Positions 10,784 through 21,268 of a stretch of 64,000 bases of DNA are shown here, one piece after another; the first letter of the stretch is position 1; every line of letters begins with the position of its first letter. Location: the NCBI RefSeq assembly GCF_028502605.1, contig NC_079234.1, positions 992,001 through 1,056,000 on the forward strand, given 5' to 3'. The stretch comes from Trichoderma breve (taxonomy: Eukaryota; Ascomycota; Sordariomycetes; Hypocreales; Hypocreaceae). The notes beneath the pieces were generated by a model. That model was not told the DNA's origin, searched no databases, and saw nothing but the letters and a program-made list of their open reading frames with translations. The position numbers were made by a program, and so were the translations under genes.

Positions 10784-12843
10784 AGTAAATAGTTTTATCT
10801 AGTATAATACAGTAGTTTTACTGTATATGAAGGACAAACTTCTTAAAAACTAAGATTAGAATACTTGTTATTGAACATTTGTCCAGCAGTTATTGACTGA
10901 CAGTAGCCTAACGGACTCACGTCTTCTCTTTCGTTGATAGCTTAGGCTGCCCTCATTTACCTTGCTTGTTGTTGAGGCTCCGACAAACCTTCTCTGCTAT
11001 GTTGACTATGCTCTCATTGCACTTCTTTTCATCAGTGGCTGTTATTTTGGCCGTAATCGCAGACAGCAAGTTGAACAAAGCACGATAGCAACTGAAGCAA
11101 GAAGATGTTCATGTATCGCAAAAGAATCGGGAGATTTACGGCAGTATAATGACATAGTAGTTATGATACAATAGGGAGATATCCAAACTCCAATAGCATA
11201 GAGCAGAGCGTGAGCAGTGTGTCCACGTCTGGAGCTGATCAGACCAGGTCTTTAGGCTTTTATTCTCCCAAAGAGAGTATGGACTACAAAGTAGACTTCT
11301 CTAGAATCATTCACCGCCATTTGGAAGACATCGGAAGAGGCTTGCGAGGGGTAGTCCCAACTGTGGGTGCATCATCCGATGCCATTGGTAAGAAATTTCC
11401 ATGAGGCTCGTATTTGCGGATTCTACGACGAGAGGTGGTCAGCAAGAGTTATTAAAGCTACTGCGCCAGCTGCCTAGCCGTGAGCATTAAATCCGAAAGG
11501 ATTCCGTAATATGTATTATAAGCAGGATGTGTTTGTCTTATTTTAACTACATGTTTCGATCAACTGCATGAAACGCCAAGATATTATCGGTCGATGGCAA
11601 AAAATGAATGTTTAATGGCGAGTATATGCTGCAGTCTAAGTGTGCTTTATGATTCGATCGCGCTCATTCCACATACTGACGCAAAACTTTTTGTAATTTT
11701 TTATTCTAAGTTGCTCTAAGAATGATACATCCTTCATTATTGATATGGCATTCACGGATAGCGTCCATCAATTGGAGTTTTCCAGAGTCTCTAGGGTAGA
11801 AAGTCGGGTTGAGAATCCATCCGCTGACCTTTTTTGAGGATTTGAATTATCCAGCGACTTGGAATAATTATTCGTATACTCTCTAAAAATAGATACTGAA
11901 TAGCAAGAAGTTTGGTAGGGCCGGAAATTGGTACCGGTTACTCCCATATATTGGGCTGATTAACTGTATGGGCTTGTTCACAGATAATCGCATGCTAAGC
12001 CCTAATACTGGCGTATAAATATTAAATACTTATAATTGTTTGACAGGAAGAGGTAATTAATTTTCGACATTTGGATCAAGTTATTGAAAAGAAGGTCATA
12101 TCTGTCGTCATGCGCAGCATATTAGCAGCAGCCTTGATATGGCCAAACTAGTACAAGAGATGCAGCACCGAATGGAGAGAGGTTCGTGCTTGTCTTTAGA
12201 TGATCCCAGCCAGGCGTGTCAGATTCCTGAAGTTGCCTGCTTCTCTCAAAAGCTGCGGATGAGTCATGACCGTCCAGAAGCAATTCCAAATTAGTGAATA
12301 CGAGTAAGGGCAGATTACTTCTTATTATAGCAACTGCCGATTATGGATGGAGACAGGGCAGGATGCAATTGACGGTTATGTAAAATGTTATTTTGGGTAT
12401 TTGATGATGTTTTTGTAACTTCCACCTCAGCATTGATAAACATGAGCACTGATTATCGGGAAAAGGACATGAACCGTGGCACCCATTTACCAATTTTATT
12501 ACGTACAACCTTTTCAGCTTATTCTTCTCACATTGGATATGATCAATAAGATCTAAGGCTGCCTGAAATCCGCATCATTCCTTGACATAAAGGTGGCTGA
12601 GCCTAGTCATGAGTAGTGCCTCGGCATCAGGCAATATTTTGACTAGTGCTCGGGATGCTGCAGCCTCACCGGAAAAAAGAACGCAGAATGTAGAGAGTGA
12701 GAAGTAGCTAGAGGATGAGATCCTGCCAACATGCCCATGCAAGTGCGGAGAAATTAGAAAAACCTAATCTAGGCGATATTGTGAAGGGGGGGAAGGGATT
12801 GTAGGCAAGAGGGCCAACGAAGGTATGTAGCTATTTCTAGCTT

Positions 12844-13317
12844 GTGATAGAAGACCTACCGCCTCTCACTGGTGTGAAGCTTCATTTAGCGAGCCCAAAG
12901 AAGATCATTGCCCTAGACGTTTCTGACAATAAGATCTCCAAGGCTCTATATGCATTAAACTTGTTTTGCGTGGAGCTGGTGAAGAAGGTTTCAATCCGCG
13001 AGAGCCACTGGGATGTTTTTTCGGAGGGCACAATTAAGGCTGTTCAGTGCAGCACGCAGCCCATCCTTCGGGATCCTCTCCGTCCAAGGATTGGGCTCAG
13101 CTGAGGCGGAATGTTAGAAGAAGTTGGTGGTCTCGATCCTGGTGGCGTTGAGACAATATACAAACGACTGCCCAGCTTGTGGGAAGAAAATAAGTTTCGC
13201 TTGAACAATGCGTTGCGATCGGGTGATCATAAAGTTTGGCTTGCAGTAAGACCGGCTTATGAGAAAGACCATTGTGAGAGATGTAAGGCTGATCCGAAGC
13301 TCTACGTCATCTGAGAC
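12844..13317 (+). pseudogene. Possible coding relic, interrupted by one stop
   Basis: One reading frame stays open over about 155 codons apart from a TGA at 13102-13104. Its composition is protein-like: charged helices, an ALDVSDNKISKALYALN stretch before the stop, and LPSLWEENKFRLNN plus a DHCERCKADPK segment after it. There is no good start codon and no family was recognised. It may be the eroded end of an old gene, or a chance frame. Its interest is that both halves share one frame and that the flanking DNA is otherwise closed. Confidence 0.25.
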
Positions 13318-13990
13318 ATGGCATTGGCACGATGAGGGTCCAGTAACTAACTGATGATTGGGGTAATTGAAAGAGATGCAGAGAGGAGAAACATGCAATT
13401 GTAAGTTGAAGCGAAGACATCACGACGGTGCTAATTTTAAGCCAGCTGAGAAAGCGTCCCGTTACACACGGAATACACTGCCTCCGGGCAGCGGCTTGTG
13501 GCTCATTGCTTGAGTCCCTTAATCAGCAATCCCCAGGGTTCTCTTGACAGCTCAGCGGTGCAGTTTTGCGGGCACAGCTGATCCACCCGTCAACGGGGCG
13601 GGACGCCGGGAAGCCGGGACTCCGGGGCTAAAATGACATCGCCATGACATCCGCACCGTCCGACCAGAACGTGGACTACTCAAGACAGTAAGCCAGTGCT
13701 AGCAAAAGTGAGTTTTACGAGGTAAGCAAGTAGGAACGTGGCTTATAAAGCCACAGCTAGCTTGAGGCGAAGGCTGCTAGTAGGAACCGGAGTCAGCTTA
13801 TACTATTTATAAGCTCACTGCATGGGCTAGTAATAATAGCTTGTCCAAAAAAGAACTTCACGTGTTGTAGTGGAATAATGCTGCTGGTAACACAATTAAG
13901 CCACTTCGTAAAAGTCAAAATGTGTATGGTGTAAACATCTAATAATAGGGTATCAATTTGATAATAGGCATTGAAGCTGAACAATTCATC

Positions 13991-13998
13991 TATATAAA
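13991..13998 (+). promoter_or_regulatory. TATA box of the small secreted protein gene
   Basis: TATATAAA lies 152 bases before the ATG at 14143. It is followed by a long leader rich in C, T and CAACA units, typical of strongly expressed fungal genes. Confidence 0.6.
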
Positions 13999-14142
13999 CA
14001 TCTCTTCATCTTCCTCTCCAAACATTCTTCTCATCATCCACAACAACATCTACAGCTACAACAACTACTTCAATCAACAACTACTCTCTTACCACATCTT
14101 CCAATCTAAACCTTCAACTCAATAACTCAAATCACCATCAAA

Positions 14143-14529
14143 ATGCAGTCCGCTATTGCCTTCACTGTCTCCCTCCTTGCCCTTGTTGCCTCGGCAGCTC
14201 CCACCACTCGCACCGTTGGCACTGTTCAAGTTCAGTTTGCCAACGATGTCACTGGAGCAAACGGCAACGCTCGCATCCCTCTTGACGGATCCAACATCAA
14301 CCTTGGAGAGGCTTATGGCAACACCAACCTGGAGAAGGACGGCACCCTCTTTGTCACCAGCCTGCAGTTCACTGCCGACTTCCAGAACGTGCAGTGCGTT
14401 GTCCTCAAGGACTTCCAGACCAGAGTCGCCTTCATTGCCGACCCTCACACGGACTTCCAGACCTTCTCTCAGAAGCCCCTGGACTGGCAGAACAACTTCA
14501 CCATTGCTTGCAATGTCGCTTCTTCTTAA
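14143..14529 (+). CDS. Small secreted protein, 128 residues
   Basis: The single-exon frame begins MQSAIAFTVSLLALVASA, a clear signal peptide with predicted cleavage before APTT at about residue 18-19. The mature part is about 110 residues, rich in Asn, Thr and Phe, with two cysteines (in VQCVVLK and IACNV) that could form one disulfide. It has the look of a compact beta-sandwich-type secreted protein, but no family function is recognised. The start is supported by an ACCATCAAAATG context and by the TATA box at 13991. Codons end mostly in C or G, in contrast to the AT-rich surroundings, suggesting high expression. It could be a secreted effector or a cell-surface protein; there is no catalytic motif. 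The stop codon begins a short tandem repeat. Confidence 0.82.
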   Translation: MQSAIAFTVSLLALVASAAPTTRTVGTVQVQFANDVTGANGNARIPLDGSNINLGEAYGNTNLEKDGTLFVTSLQFTADFQNVQCVVLKDFQTRVAFIADPHTDFQTFSQKPLDWQNNFTIACNVASS

Positions 14530-14561
14530 GCATTCTCTTAAGCACTCTCTTAAGCACTCTC
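14524..14561 (+). repeat. Three 12-bp tandem units that repeat the stop codon in frame
   Basis: The unit TCTTAAGCAYTC occurs three times from the end of the secreted-protein gene. Because the unit is exactly four codons long, TAA recurs in the same frame at 14527, 14539 and 14551. Confidence 0.75.
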
Positions 14562-15656
14562 AAGGTCGCGGGGTAGAATGGACAGGTCTTTGGAGGGGCG
14601 TCGATTTGGTTTGATTTTTATCTCCTTTGTCAGGGACGGAAGCGATCGGCTTAGCACAAATGGCCAGAAGGTACCTAGTTAATACATAACTAAGAATTAC
14701 ATCATTTAGACGGATAGGATGCATTAGCAATATACATACATTCATTTCAGAAATTCTTGTCAATTAGTTTAAACTACAGATGAATTATCAATTACAAAAT
14801 GGATAGACAGCCTCAATATTGTTTTGTTTCATTACTGTAAACGTTCATAAGTATGATACATTTCTCTGGCCTACATAAAAGTCGAAATGGCTGTTTCACA
14901 GGGAAGTTCTTCATATAAAAGACCTGCCTCATGATTAAATAGCACAATGATAATCTACCAGCTAATTTCCCATAATCTACCAGACATCGACCGTAGAAAA
15001 GCGGCTGGCAGAACAAAGAACATTGAAGGCTGCCGTCGTGAGTGACATAAGCTACAACGCCACAACATTAACAACACCATGCAACCACATTTATCAACAC
15101 AACATGTTGATAACGTGCAAAAAAGAATTAATGCAAGGAATGAAATAAAACATATAACAATAGGTTTTTGCCAGTGGTCGCCTGCGTGTGCCGGCTAGTA
15201 GCTTATTTATAAAAGGGCAGGGTTTCTCGCTTCCTAATTGAACCGGGCCTGACATTTTGCTATTTCCTGCCTTTGAGACACTGCCGAGCTATCTTGGTTC
15301 GCACGTGCGAAACGGCAATCAGACGTGCACCTCCATGTGTGCGAACCGTGGGCGACAGAACTACGCCTCATAGCTAACTGTGTTGGCTGCCGAGCTGCTG
15401 TATGTAGCCTGCATCTTTTGGCGGCACGGGGAATGAGTTCCGTGTTGTCTAACATGGATGGAATACTAGACTAGTCCTCTCTCCATCTCTCGTCTTTCCA
15501 TGGGCCGTGCCGCACGGGATTTAAGCATGGAAGTTCCTCCTCAGTAATACCCCACCGATAAATAAGTCGCTGGACCCAAATCCCATCGATGTAACTCCCA
15601 AATCTTCCAAATCTTCCAGTCCCGCAGGTCCCACACAGCCGCGCTTGACCCTCACC
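14562..15656. other. Intergenic, no gene recognised
   Basis: AT-rich 3' flank of the secreted-protein gene, then the 5' region of the damaged gene starting at 15657. Only short frames on either strand; none resembles a protein. Confidence 0.5.
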
Positions 15657-16716
15657 ATGGCAGCTAGTCAAACGGACTACAGCTACTACATCAATTTGTT
15701 CGTCACTCAGCAGGACTTCAATAGGATACCAAAGGGGTTTTCAGCGGCCCTTGCTGCTGCGCAGCGTGCAGAAGAACTTCTAGTGAGAAGCTGTTCCTAA
15801 ACCATGGTGGATCCTCAACTTGGGCTGCATACTACCTCGCGAGACGTGATGCGGAGTCTGGCTCTCATTTTGCTGGTCAAGCCAGGCTTGCTAAATCGCT
15901 GCGTACATTCGATGAGAAACCAGTCGAGTTCCGCATATCAGTAGTGAAAAGAGTCAAGGACGCCCTGCCCTCTGAATTTCATGAGAAGTTCCAAAATTTT
16001 TCGGAGAAAGCAAGAAAAAGGCAGCGTAAGTATTTCTTTAGTTGCCCCTTTCCCTTACTAACAGTCAGCTAGGTACAACAGCAGCTTCCGCAGATTTAGG
16101 AGAGGAGAATGACCATCAACGGAGAACATCTGTGCATACCCCTATTGGATCAGCAGATAATATCAACGTTTCTACAGATACATTCCAAAATAATCTTTTC
16201 TTTAACGCGGAAGGGGTGCCGGGTTTAAGGCTCGCAAATGTTTTCCCACCATTTCTCGCCGCTTCAATTAGCGCGCAACCTTCAACTAGCCATTCTGGTA
16301 AACAAGCAGCGGACATCACGATGTCATTCCCTCTCGCCATGCATACCGGTAACAAATTTGACTCCAAAATGAGTTTAAAACTTAAGCCTCACAGAGTTGG
16401 ATATTTTGTAATGCGATTATTCGACATTTATATGGAATCGATAAACGAAGAGCGATGCATGGTCCTACTGCCCTTTGGCTCGCAAGCTGTTACTTCCAGT
16501 GAATGGATCATACAAGGCTGCAAACGGGAGGTCATTTTGGAAGTGTTTGGGGAAATTGTGGCTACAGCTGTCGAAGCAAGCCTGACTTACATAGAAGACG
16601 AAGCGCGAGGAGAACCTGTGACGGAGTGCGTGACCATGGCGGTTTCGGGCAAGGCTAGTGAGGGAGCTGTTATAACTCTATCTCTGGCTGAGAAAGAGTG
16701 TGTTCAAATAAAATAA
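15657..16716 (+). pseudogene. Unrecognised gene with a one-base frameshift in exon 1
   Basis: The ATG at 15657 lies in a good context (CACCATGG) and opens a frame beginning MAASQTDYSYYINLF. After about 42 codons it runs into a TAA at 15798. Coding character carries on in the next frame from about 15782 (SEKLFLNHGGSSTWAAYYLA), so one base appears to be missing near 15780. An intron at 16026-16072 (GTAAGT...CTAACA...TAG) joins an arginine/lysine-rich segment (EKARKRQR) to a long second exon ending at 16716. The repaired length would be near 338 residues. The second exon has a low-complexity acidic start, then alternating strands (VGYFVMRLFDIYMESI, CMVLLPFGSQAV). No family was recognised. Because exon 2 is open for 214 codons and the intron is perfect, the lesion is either recent or a sequencing error. 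Confidence 0.6.
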
Positions 16717-16839
16717 GCTCTATGGCCAAAATAGCTTAGAACGGCCTCTGATAATTACTGCGCTTACTGCCTTGGTTCTAAAAGGCAAAATAATTCATTT
16801 TCTTCGATAAAGCTAGTATTTAAGAATAGTATAGTTTTC

Positions 16840-19178
16840 TCAAGTTTTGTTTGGAAGCCTAGCAACAGGAAACTGGGCTATATGTAGCTTCGAAGCTCCA
16901 TATGGGATTAACTTGAGTCTTGTTTTTGTCTCTGGGTCTACCTCTGGATTTATAGGAGGCAGAGCAGCTGTGTCAAATTGTATCGGCCAGTCGATTGGAT
17001 ACGCGTCCACGTATAGTGATATTAGTGGCCCACCGCGACTGAAGATGGGATTCGGAAGAGTTTTGCCCTGCGCGGAGCCAGTGTTGACTGAGATAGTCTC
17101 GGGATCGATGGCGAACTTCCATGGCGATACCGGCTCGAGAATGTGGTCCATTGCCTTCGGGTGCGACTCAGAGTCGTCGAGTGGGGTGCGGTCTGTCCAA
17201 TTCAAGGGCTGATGAGCTGTTTCCTTGTATGCAATATCGGCAGCATAGAGCAGAGGACCGTAGTAAACACCAACGGTCTCGTTGCGAGTGACAATATGTA
17301 CGTCCATGGGGAGCTTGACTATGATCTTTGTGACTCCTGGCAACACTTTAGTGTAGTGTAAGCCATTAGAATCAGGGGAGAGGTGGCAAGGTCTCTGCCG
17401 TCCAACTTGTGCAGTGGCCTCGGGCGTCGTCCAGTTAGGAACGCGGACACCAAATTCGAAAGATGTCTCTGTAGTTATTGTGTATTGCAATATGGATGAG
17501 AATGGATAATTGGTATCACATTCAACTGGCCCGTCTTAGCAAGGTCCTGGGCATGATTTTCAACTCAGACTGACCTTTGACTCTCTTTCCTTGGAGTTTG
17601 GTTTCTAGTGACGTGGGGCCTAGCAGAATATGTGCAATTTTATTGTGCTCCGTGTAAACGTAAGAAGATGCAACATATTTTGGGTACCCTTGAGGGTGGT
17701 TGACAGTGCAACAAGGCTGGATAAGTCAGCTTGGAGCCAAGGGCATTAAGAGAGGCGTGGCATACAAAATTAGGCTCCAGCCCGTAAGTGTTGCCGTATG
17801 AGACAACATTGAAGAAGGGATCCCCAGTGAGATTCCGCGACCAAGGCTCATTCGTCTGCGTGACGTATTGATGCGACCACCCTAGAGCTGTTAGATAAAA
17901 AGCCAGCGATGTTGTTAGATGCACTCACAATCAGGACTCATCGCTGCTGGGAAGGCGTTGAAGGCGGCCAGCTCAGCACGGTCGGCAAATTCGTTAGCAC
18001 CGTGGAAGCGGTAGAGGTAGGCATACGAAAACATGGATTCAACAGCCATGCAAAGCTCAGAGCTTGTAAGGCAAGTCAATATCCTTCAATAGTGCATGTA
18101 GAAGTCGACTTACCCTCGTTGTGGGCTCAAATTACCGATATGCTCGTCTCCAATTATTGTCCCGGACAGTGATGTATGATACGTGGCGGTCATGTTAACA
18201 GCGTCGAAGGTCTGTTGAACAAGGGCTTCACTACTGTTGCGTCTATACAGCACTGTTGGATACCGCAGGCCCTGTGCCAAGTTAACACCATGGGTGAAGC
18301 CGCTAGTTTTAAAATTGCCATCTTCTGGGAAGACGCCTTTGACGAAGAACTTAGTCCAGTCCCTGCCGCCAACACGGCCGCCCTCAAACATGAGATCAAT
18401 TGTCTCAAGGATGACGTCCCCATTCTCACGGGGATGGTTTTCGTACAGCCACATCAGGGAGATGGGCAGCTCGTGGGTTCGCGACAAGCCAAAGCCGAAA
18501 GGGTCGAAGTTGTCTTCCAGAGATTTGTCCTGCAGTAAACCAGTGAAATTGTCTTTGAGCATGGAGTGGACTAGTTTCGTAAAGCGGTGCATAGCATCAA
18601 CAATTCGCTGCTCTTGGCTTTCGTCGGCTTCGGCGTATTGCTTTACTGGTTAGTGCTTGTTTTTTTTTTTCTTTTTCAGTGTGTTGAATCCCTACAGTTA
18701 AGCCAAATGCTAGCAGGCTTCTCGCCCATATGCCCCGTGTCTGTCTTGTTGTCTCAGGCCCGAGCCAGCCGTCATCAGCTTGATTGTCGAGTACATAATC
18801 GAGAAACTGCCGTGCTTGTTTCTTCAGTCGCGCATCGTCAAGAGTCCAGGCGAGAGGCACGATGTAGTTGAACCAGTAGGGCGCTGACTCGTGAAGCTCG
18901 CTATACTCATAACTACCGCCGAGCCAAGTAGAGCGGGCAACGTAGCGGTAGAAATCGAATAGATGGCCACCAAGGCCGTCCGCCGACAGCTGGATCTGGT
19001 CTCGTAGCCAACCCCCTGGACGAATGGACCCAAGGGGGAAATGATCAAACTTGAAAGGCGCGAGGGCTTTGGAAATTAGCAATGCCATCGAGAGTTAGAT
19101 TCAGCACCTACAAGCTTGGTGTGCGACAGCAGACGACATGCTCGCCAACAGGGATGTGAGGACAGCAGAAATTTTCAT
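16840..19178 (-). CDS. Secreted GH127 beta-L-arabinofuranosidase
   Basis: Seven exons, reading leftward: 19178-19112, 19066-18696, 18640-18114, 18062-17929, 17881-17766, 17716-17575, 17525-16840, giving 680 residues with every junction in frame and all introns (45-55 bp) GT-AG. The protein starts with a signal peptide (MKISAVLTSLLASMSSAVA). It then has the GH127 (old name DUF1680) alpha/alpha-barrel beginning PFKFDHFPLGSIRPGGWL. In the characterised bacterial enzyme HypBA1, a Glu, a Cys and a Cys-Cys pair bind zinc and the first Cys of the pair is the nucleophile. Here the equivalents appear in GSELCM (start of exon 4) and PCCTVNHPQG (start of exon 6). The family releases L-arabinose from beta-linked arabinofuranosides in plant cell-wall glycoproteins. 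An alternative is another DUF1680 specificity. A Zn2Cys6 gene lies 0.8 kb upstream in the same orientation. Confidence 0.9.
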
Positions 19179-19993
19179 AATGGCAGACAGTCAACATCCA
19201 GTGGTGCTGTCTAAAATGGTTCTGTGACTGTACTGTCGCTTAGCTGTAGGACCCGGGGGTATTTTCTTCTTCCCTCGCTCAACTACGCGATACCCCCCAT
19301 TGGTGGCAGTTTTCCAACTCGCTTCATCGTGCGGAGATGATGAACACCCAGAAATACCGTGTATAGCTTGGAGTTGTAGGGCACTGTCGGTACATCTTCC
19401 GGTAGACTGCCCGGACCTAACATCTTCGCTTGGTTAAAGATTATTCGTACAGATCTAATCCACCGAGGTCCACGATGGGCCATCTACGCTTGGCGAGCCT
19501 GACCACTACGTAACGACACAGCCTTTTCAAAAGCATATAATAGTAAAAACCGGGCCGCAGGCTCTCCGCCCTTGAATCTTGAAACCGAACTTTTGGACAA
19601 TCGACCGGCGTGAGGTTTTGCATCATCCGGGATTCGGGAAAACTCTCGGAAAACTATCCGAAACATCTTTGAAGTAGTTGGGTTTGCATAAGGTCCCAGA
19701 GCTAGCTATAGCCTAACTTATTTAGGCGCCGAGTTAGGTTCAGCATAAGTCTGAAGGTGAGATTCCAGTTCCATATACATGTGCTCATGAGATTGTCAAA
19801 TGGATTTATTTGGGGTATCTCATTATCCAGTACATATTCTGCGCCCCATACGACAGGATAGCGATGAGGAAATGAATACGCAGCAACATAATTCAAATTT
19901 TGTCGTTACTCCTCAAATCACTCTTGGGCACACAATATTAAGTGTATAGATGTTCAATAATGCGTAATCATGTTTGCACAGCCACTTAACGCA
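19179..19993. other. Intergenic: promoter of the GH127 gene and 3' flank of the Zn2Cys6 gene
   Basis: The part nearest the GH127 start is moderately GC-rich; the rest is AT-rich. No coding frame of quality was seen. Confidence 0.5.
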
Positions 19994-21268
19994 TCATAGA
20001 GACTTCAGAACGTCATTCGGCCAAGCCATCCAGTCTTGCCAATATGTACCTAGATATTTACTGGCGGATTCTATCATGAATCGACCAGTATCGCCAAATA
20101 CCCAAAACTCACGGTCGCGATATAGGAGCACGGCCCAATGGGCTAGAACTACTAGTGCCTCTGGCCTTCGCTGCTTAAGCATCTGTAGATAGTCGAAAGA
20201 GACGAGTACTGGCCATGCCATTGTGATATGTGGATGGAGCTCGTCGGGAAGACCACGCTGCCGCCCAATGACCCACTGGAGCGACTTGACAGCCTCACAG
20301 CATGCGTTGAATGAGGAGGGACCGAGGCTTTCGATGGACGCTGCAAGATGGGCCAGGAGCCCGTCACACTCACCGCAAGAGACGGTTAGCTGAGGGTCCA
20401 ATTGGTCGAGCGCGCTTATTGGGTCGATGATATGTTTCATCTCGGTCTCATTAATGATGTGCCAAGATTGTCGAGTAACGGTGCGTATTCCGCGATGAAG
20501 GGTAACGAATTGGATAAGCTTGTCCAGAAACTCGGTGAAATCTCTCTGGTAGATGGTTGTGTCGAAAAGCGTATGCAGGCCGAGAAATGAGGAAAACAGG
20601 AACAGGGCTGTACAATTTTCATCGGAAACCCTTGGTTGGATTGCGTTGAAGTGGCCGAGAGCTCGCGTCTGGAGCTGTGCCGCTTGGTGGAGGTATTGGT
20701 TCTTCTCTGCCGGATCAAACGTCTGGGTGCTCAGATGAAGAGCAGCCATAGCGAGAAGCTCATCCATAAGAAACGGAGTCGTTATGGCGGATTTAAAGAT
20801 CAGCTTGGCGATCTCCCCTGCTTTCGTGGCATCAGGGAAAAGACCTGCGTCACCGGAGTTGAGCAGGTTGCTTTCGAGGTGATGTAGGAGGGCGAGATGA
20901 CCGAGGTTGTAAACATCTGGTAGTAAGCTTTCAGTTTCGGATTCAACCCCATCCGTAGGATGAAAACCGGCCGCCCCGATCGCGGCCACAAGATTTGCTG
21001 GGGAGAAACTGGGTGATGTATCGGACGCAGTGGGGGTTTGCGACGAGTTCGCGAGTGTAATCATCCCAGCATCGTTGGCACCCAACCGTTGGCTGTAAGA
21101 GCACTCGCGATCACAGGTAGAGCAATTGACGCAGGTCGGTCGATGCTCGTCACATTTCATATGACGTCGTTTACATTGCTTGCAGCCATTGCGAGATTTG
21201 CGGTGTGGCCGTCGGATTGTATTGCTGGGCGGGTTAGCATCTCGGGCTTGTTTGGAGACGCGAGCCAT
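19994..21268 (-). CDS. Zn2Cys6 transcription factor
   Basis: An intact single-exon gene of 424 residues. Cysteines 29, 32, 39, 46, 49 and 56 form a complete binuclear zinc cluster (GCKQCKRRHMKCDEHRPTC...) preceded by a basic segment. The regulatory part is short and helical, with no obvious full fungal_trans domain; it resembles the shorter regulators whose zinc cluster is followed by an acidic linker and a C-terminal alpha-helical domain. Such proteins bind CGG-containing half sites and often control nearby genes. It is transcribed in the same direction as GH127 downstream and RTA1 upstream, so one or both could be targets; this is inference from position only. In contrast to the broken regulator at 2.9-4.3 kb, there is no interruption. 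Confidence 0.9.
   Translation of the reverse strand: MARVSKQARDANPPSNTIRRPHRKSRNGCKQCKRRHMKCDEHRPTCVNCSTCDRECSYSQRLGANDAGMITLANSSQTPTASDTSPSFSPANLVAAIGAAGFHPTDGVESETESLLPDVYNLGHLALLHHLESNLLNSGDAGLFPDATKAGEIAKLIFKSAITTPFLMDELLAMAALHLSTQTFDPAEKNQYLHQAAQLQTRALGHFNAIQPRVSDENCTALFLFSSFLGLHTLFDTTIYQRDFTEFLDKLIQFVTLHRGIRTVTRQSWHIINETEMKHIIDPISALDQLDPQLTVSCGECDGLLAHLAASIESLGPSSFNACCEAVKSLQWVIGRQRGLPDELHPHITMAWPVLVSFDYLQMLKQRRPEALVVLAHWAVLLYRDREFWVFGDTGRFMIESASKYLGTYWQDWMAWPNDVLKSL

Larger units (their letters stand above)
10784..14142. other. Gene-poor stretch of about 3.3 kb
   Basis: AT-rich from 10784 to about 12700, with only short frames. A possible coding relic lies at 12844-13317 and is listed separately. 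A GC-rich patch at about 13560-13640 contains three CCGGG units roughly nine bases apart and a CCGGGG that fits the Cre1 consensus SYGGRG, some 500 bases before the secreted-protein gene. Confidence 0.45.

Noticed and set aside
10784..14142. Transposon or RIP-mutated element in the gene-poor stretch
   Set aside because: No terminal repeats, transposase or polyprotein motifs could be seen; base composition alone is not enough.
14156..14614. Second long frame overlapping the small secreted protein gene, and its antisense frame
   Set aside because: Ser/Leu/Pro-rich shadow of a C/T-rich coding sequence; the frame with a signal peptide and Kozak context is the real one.
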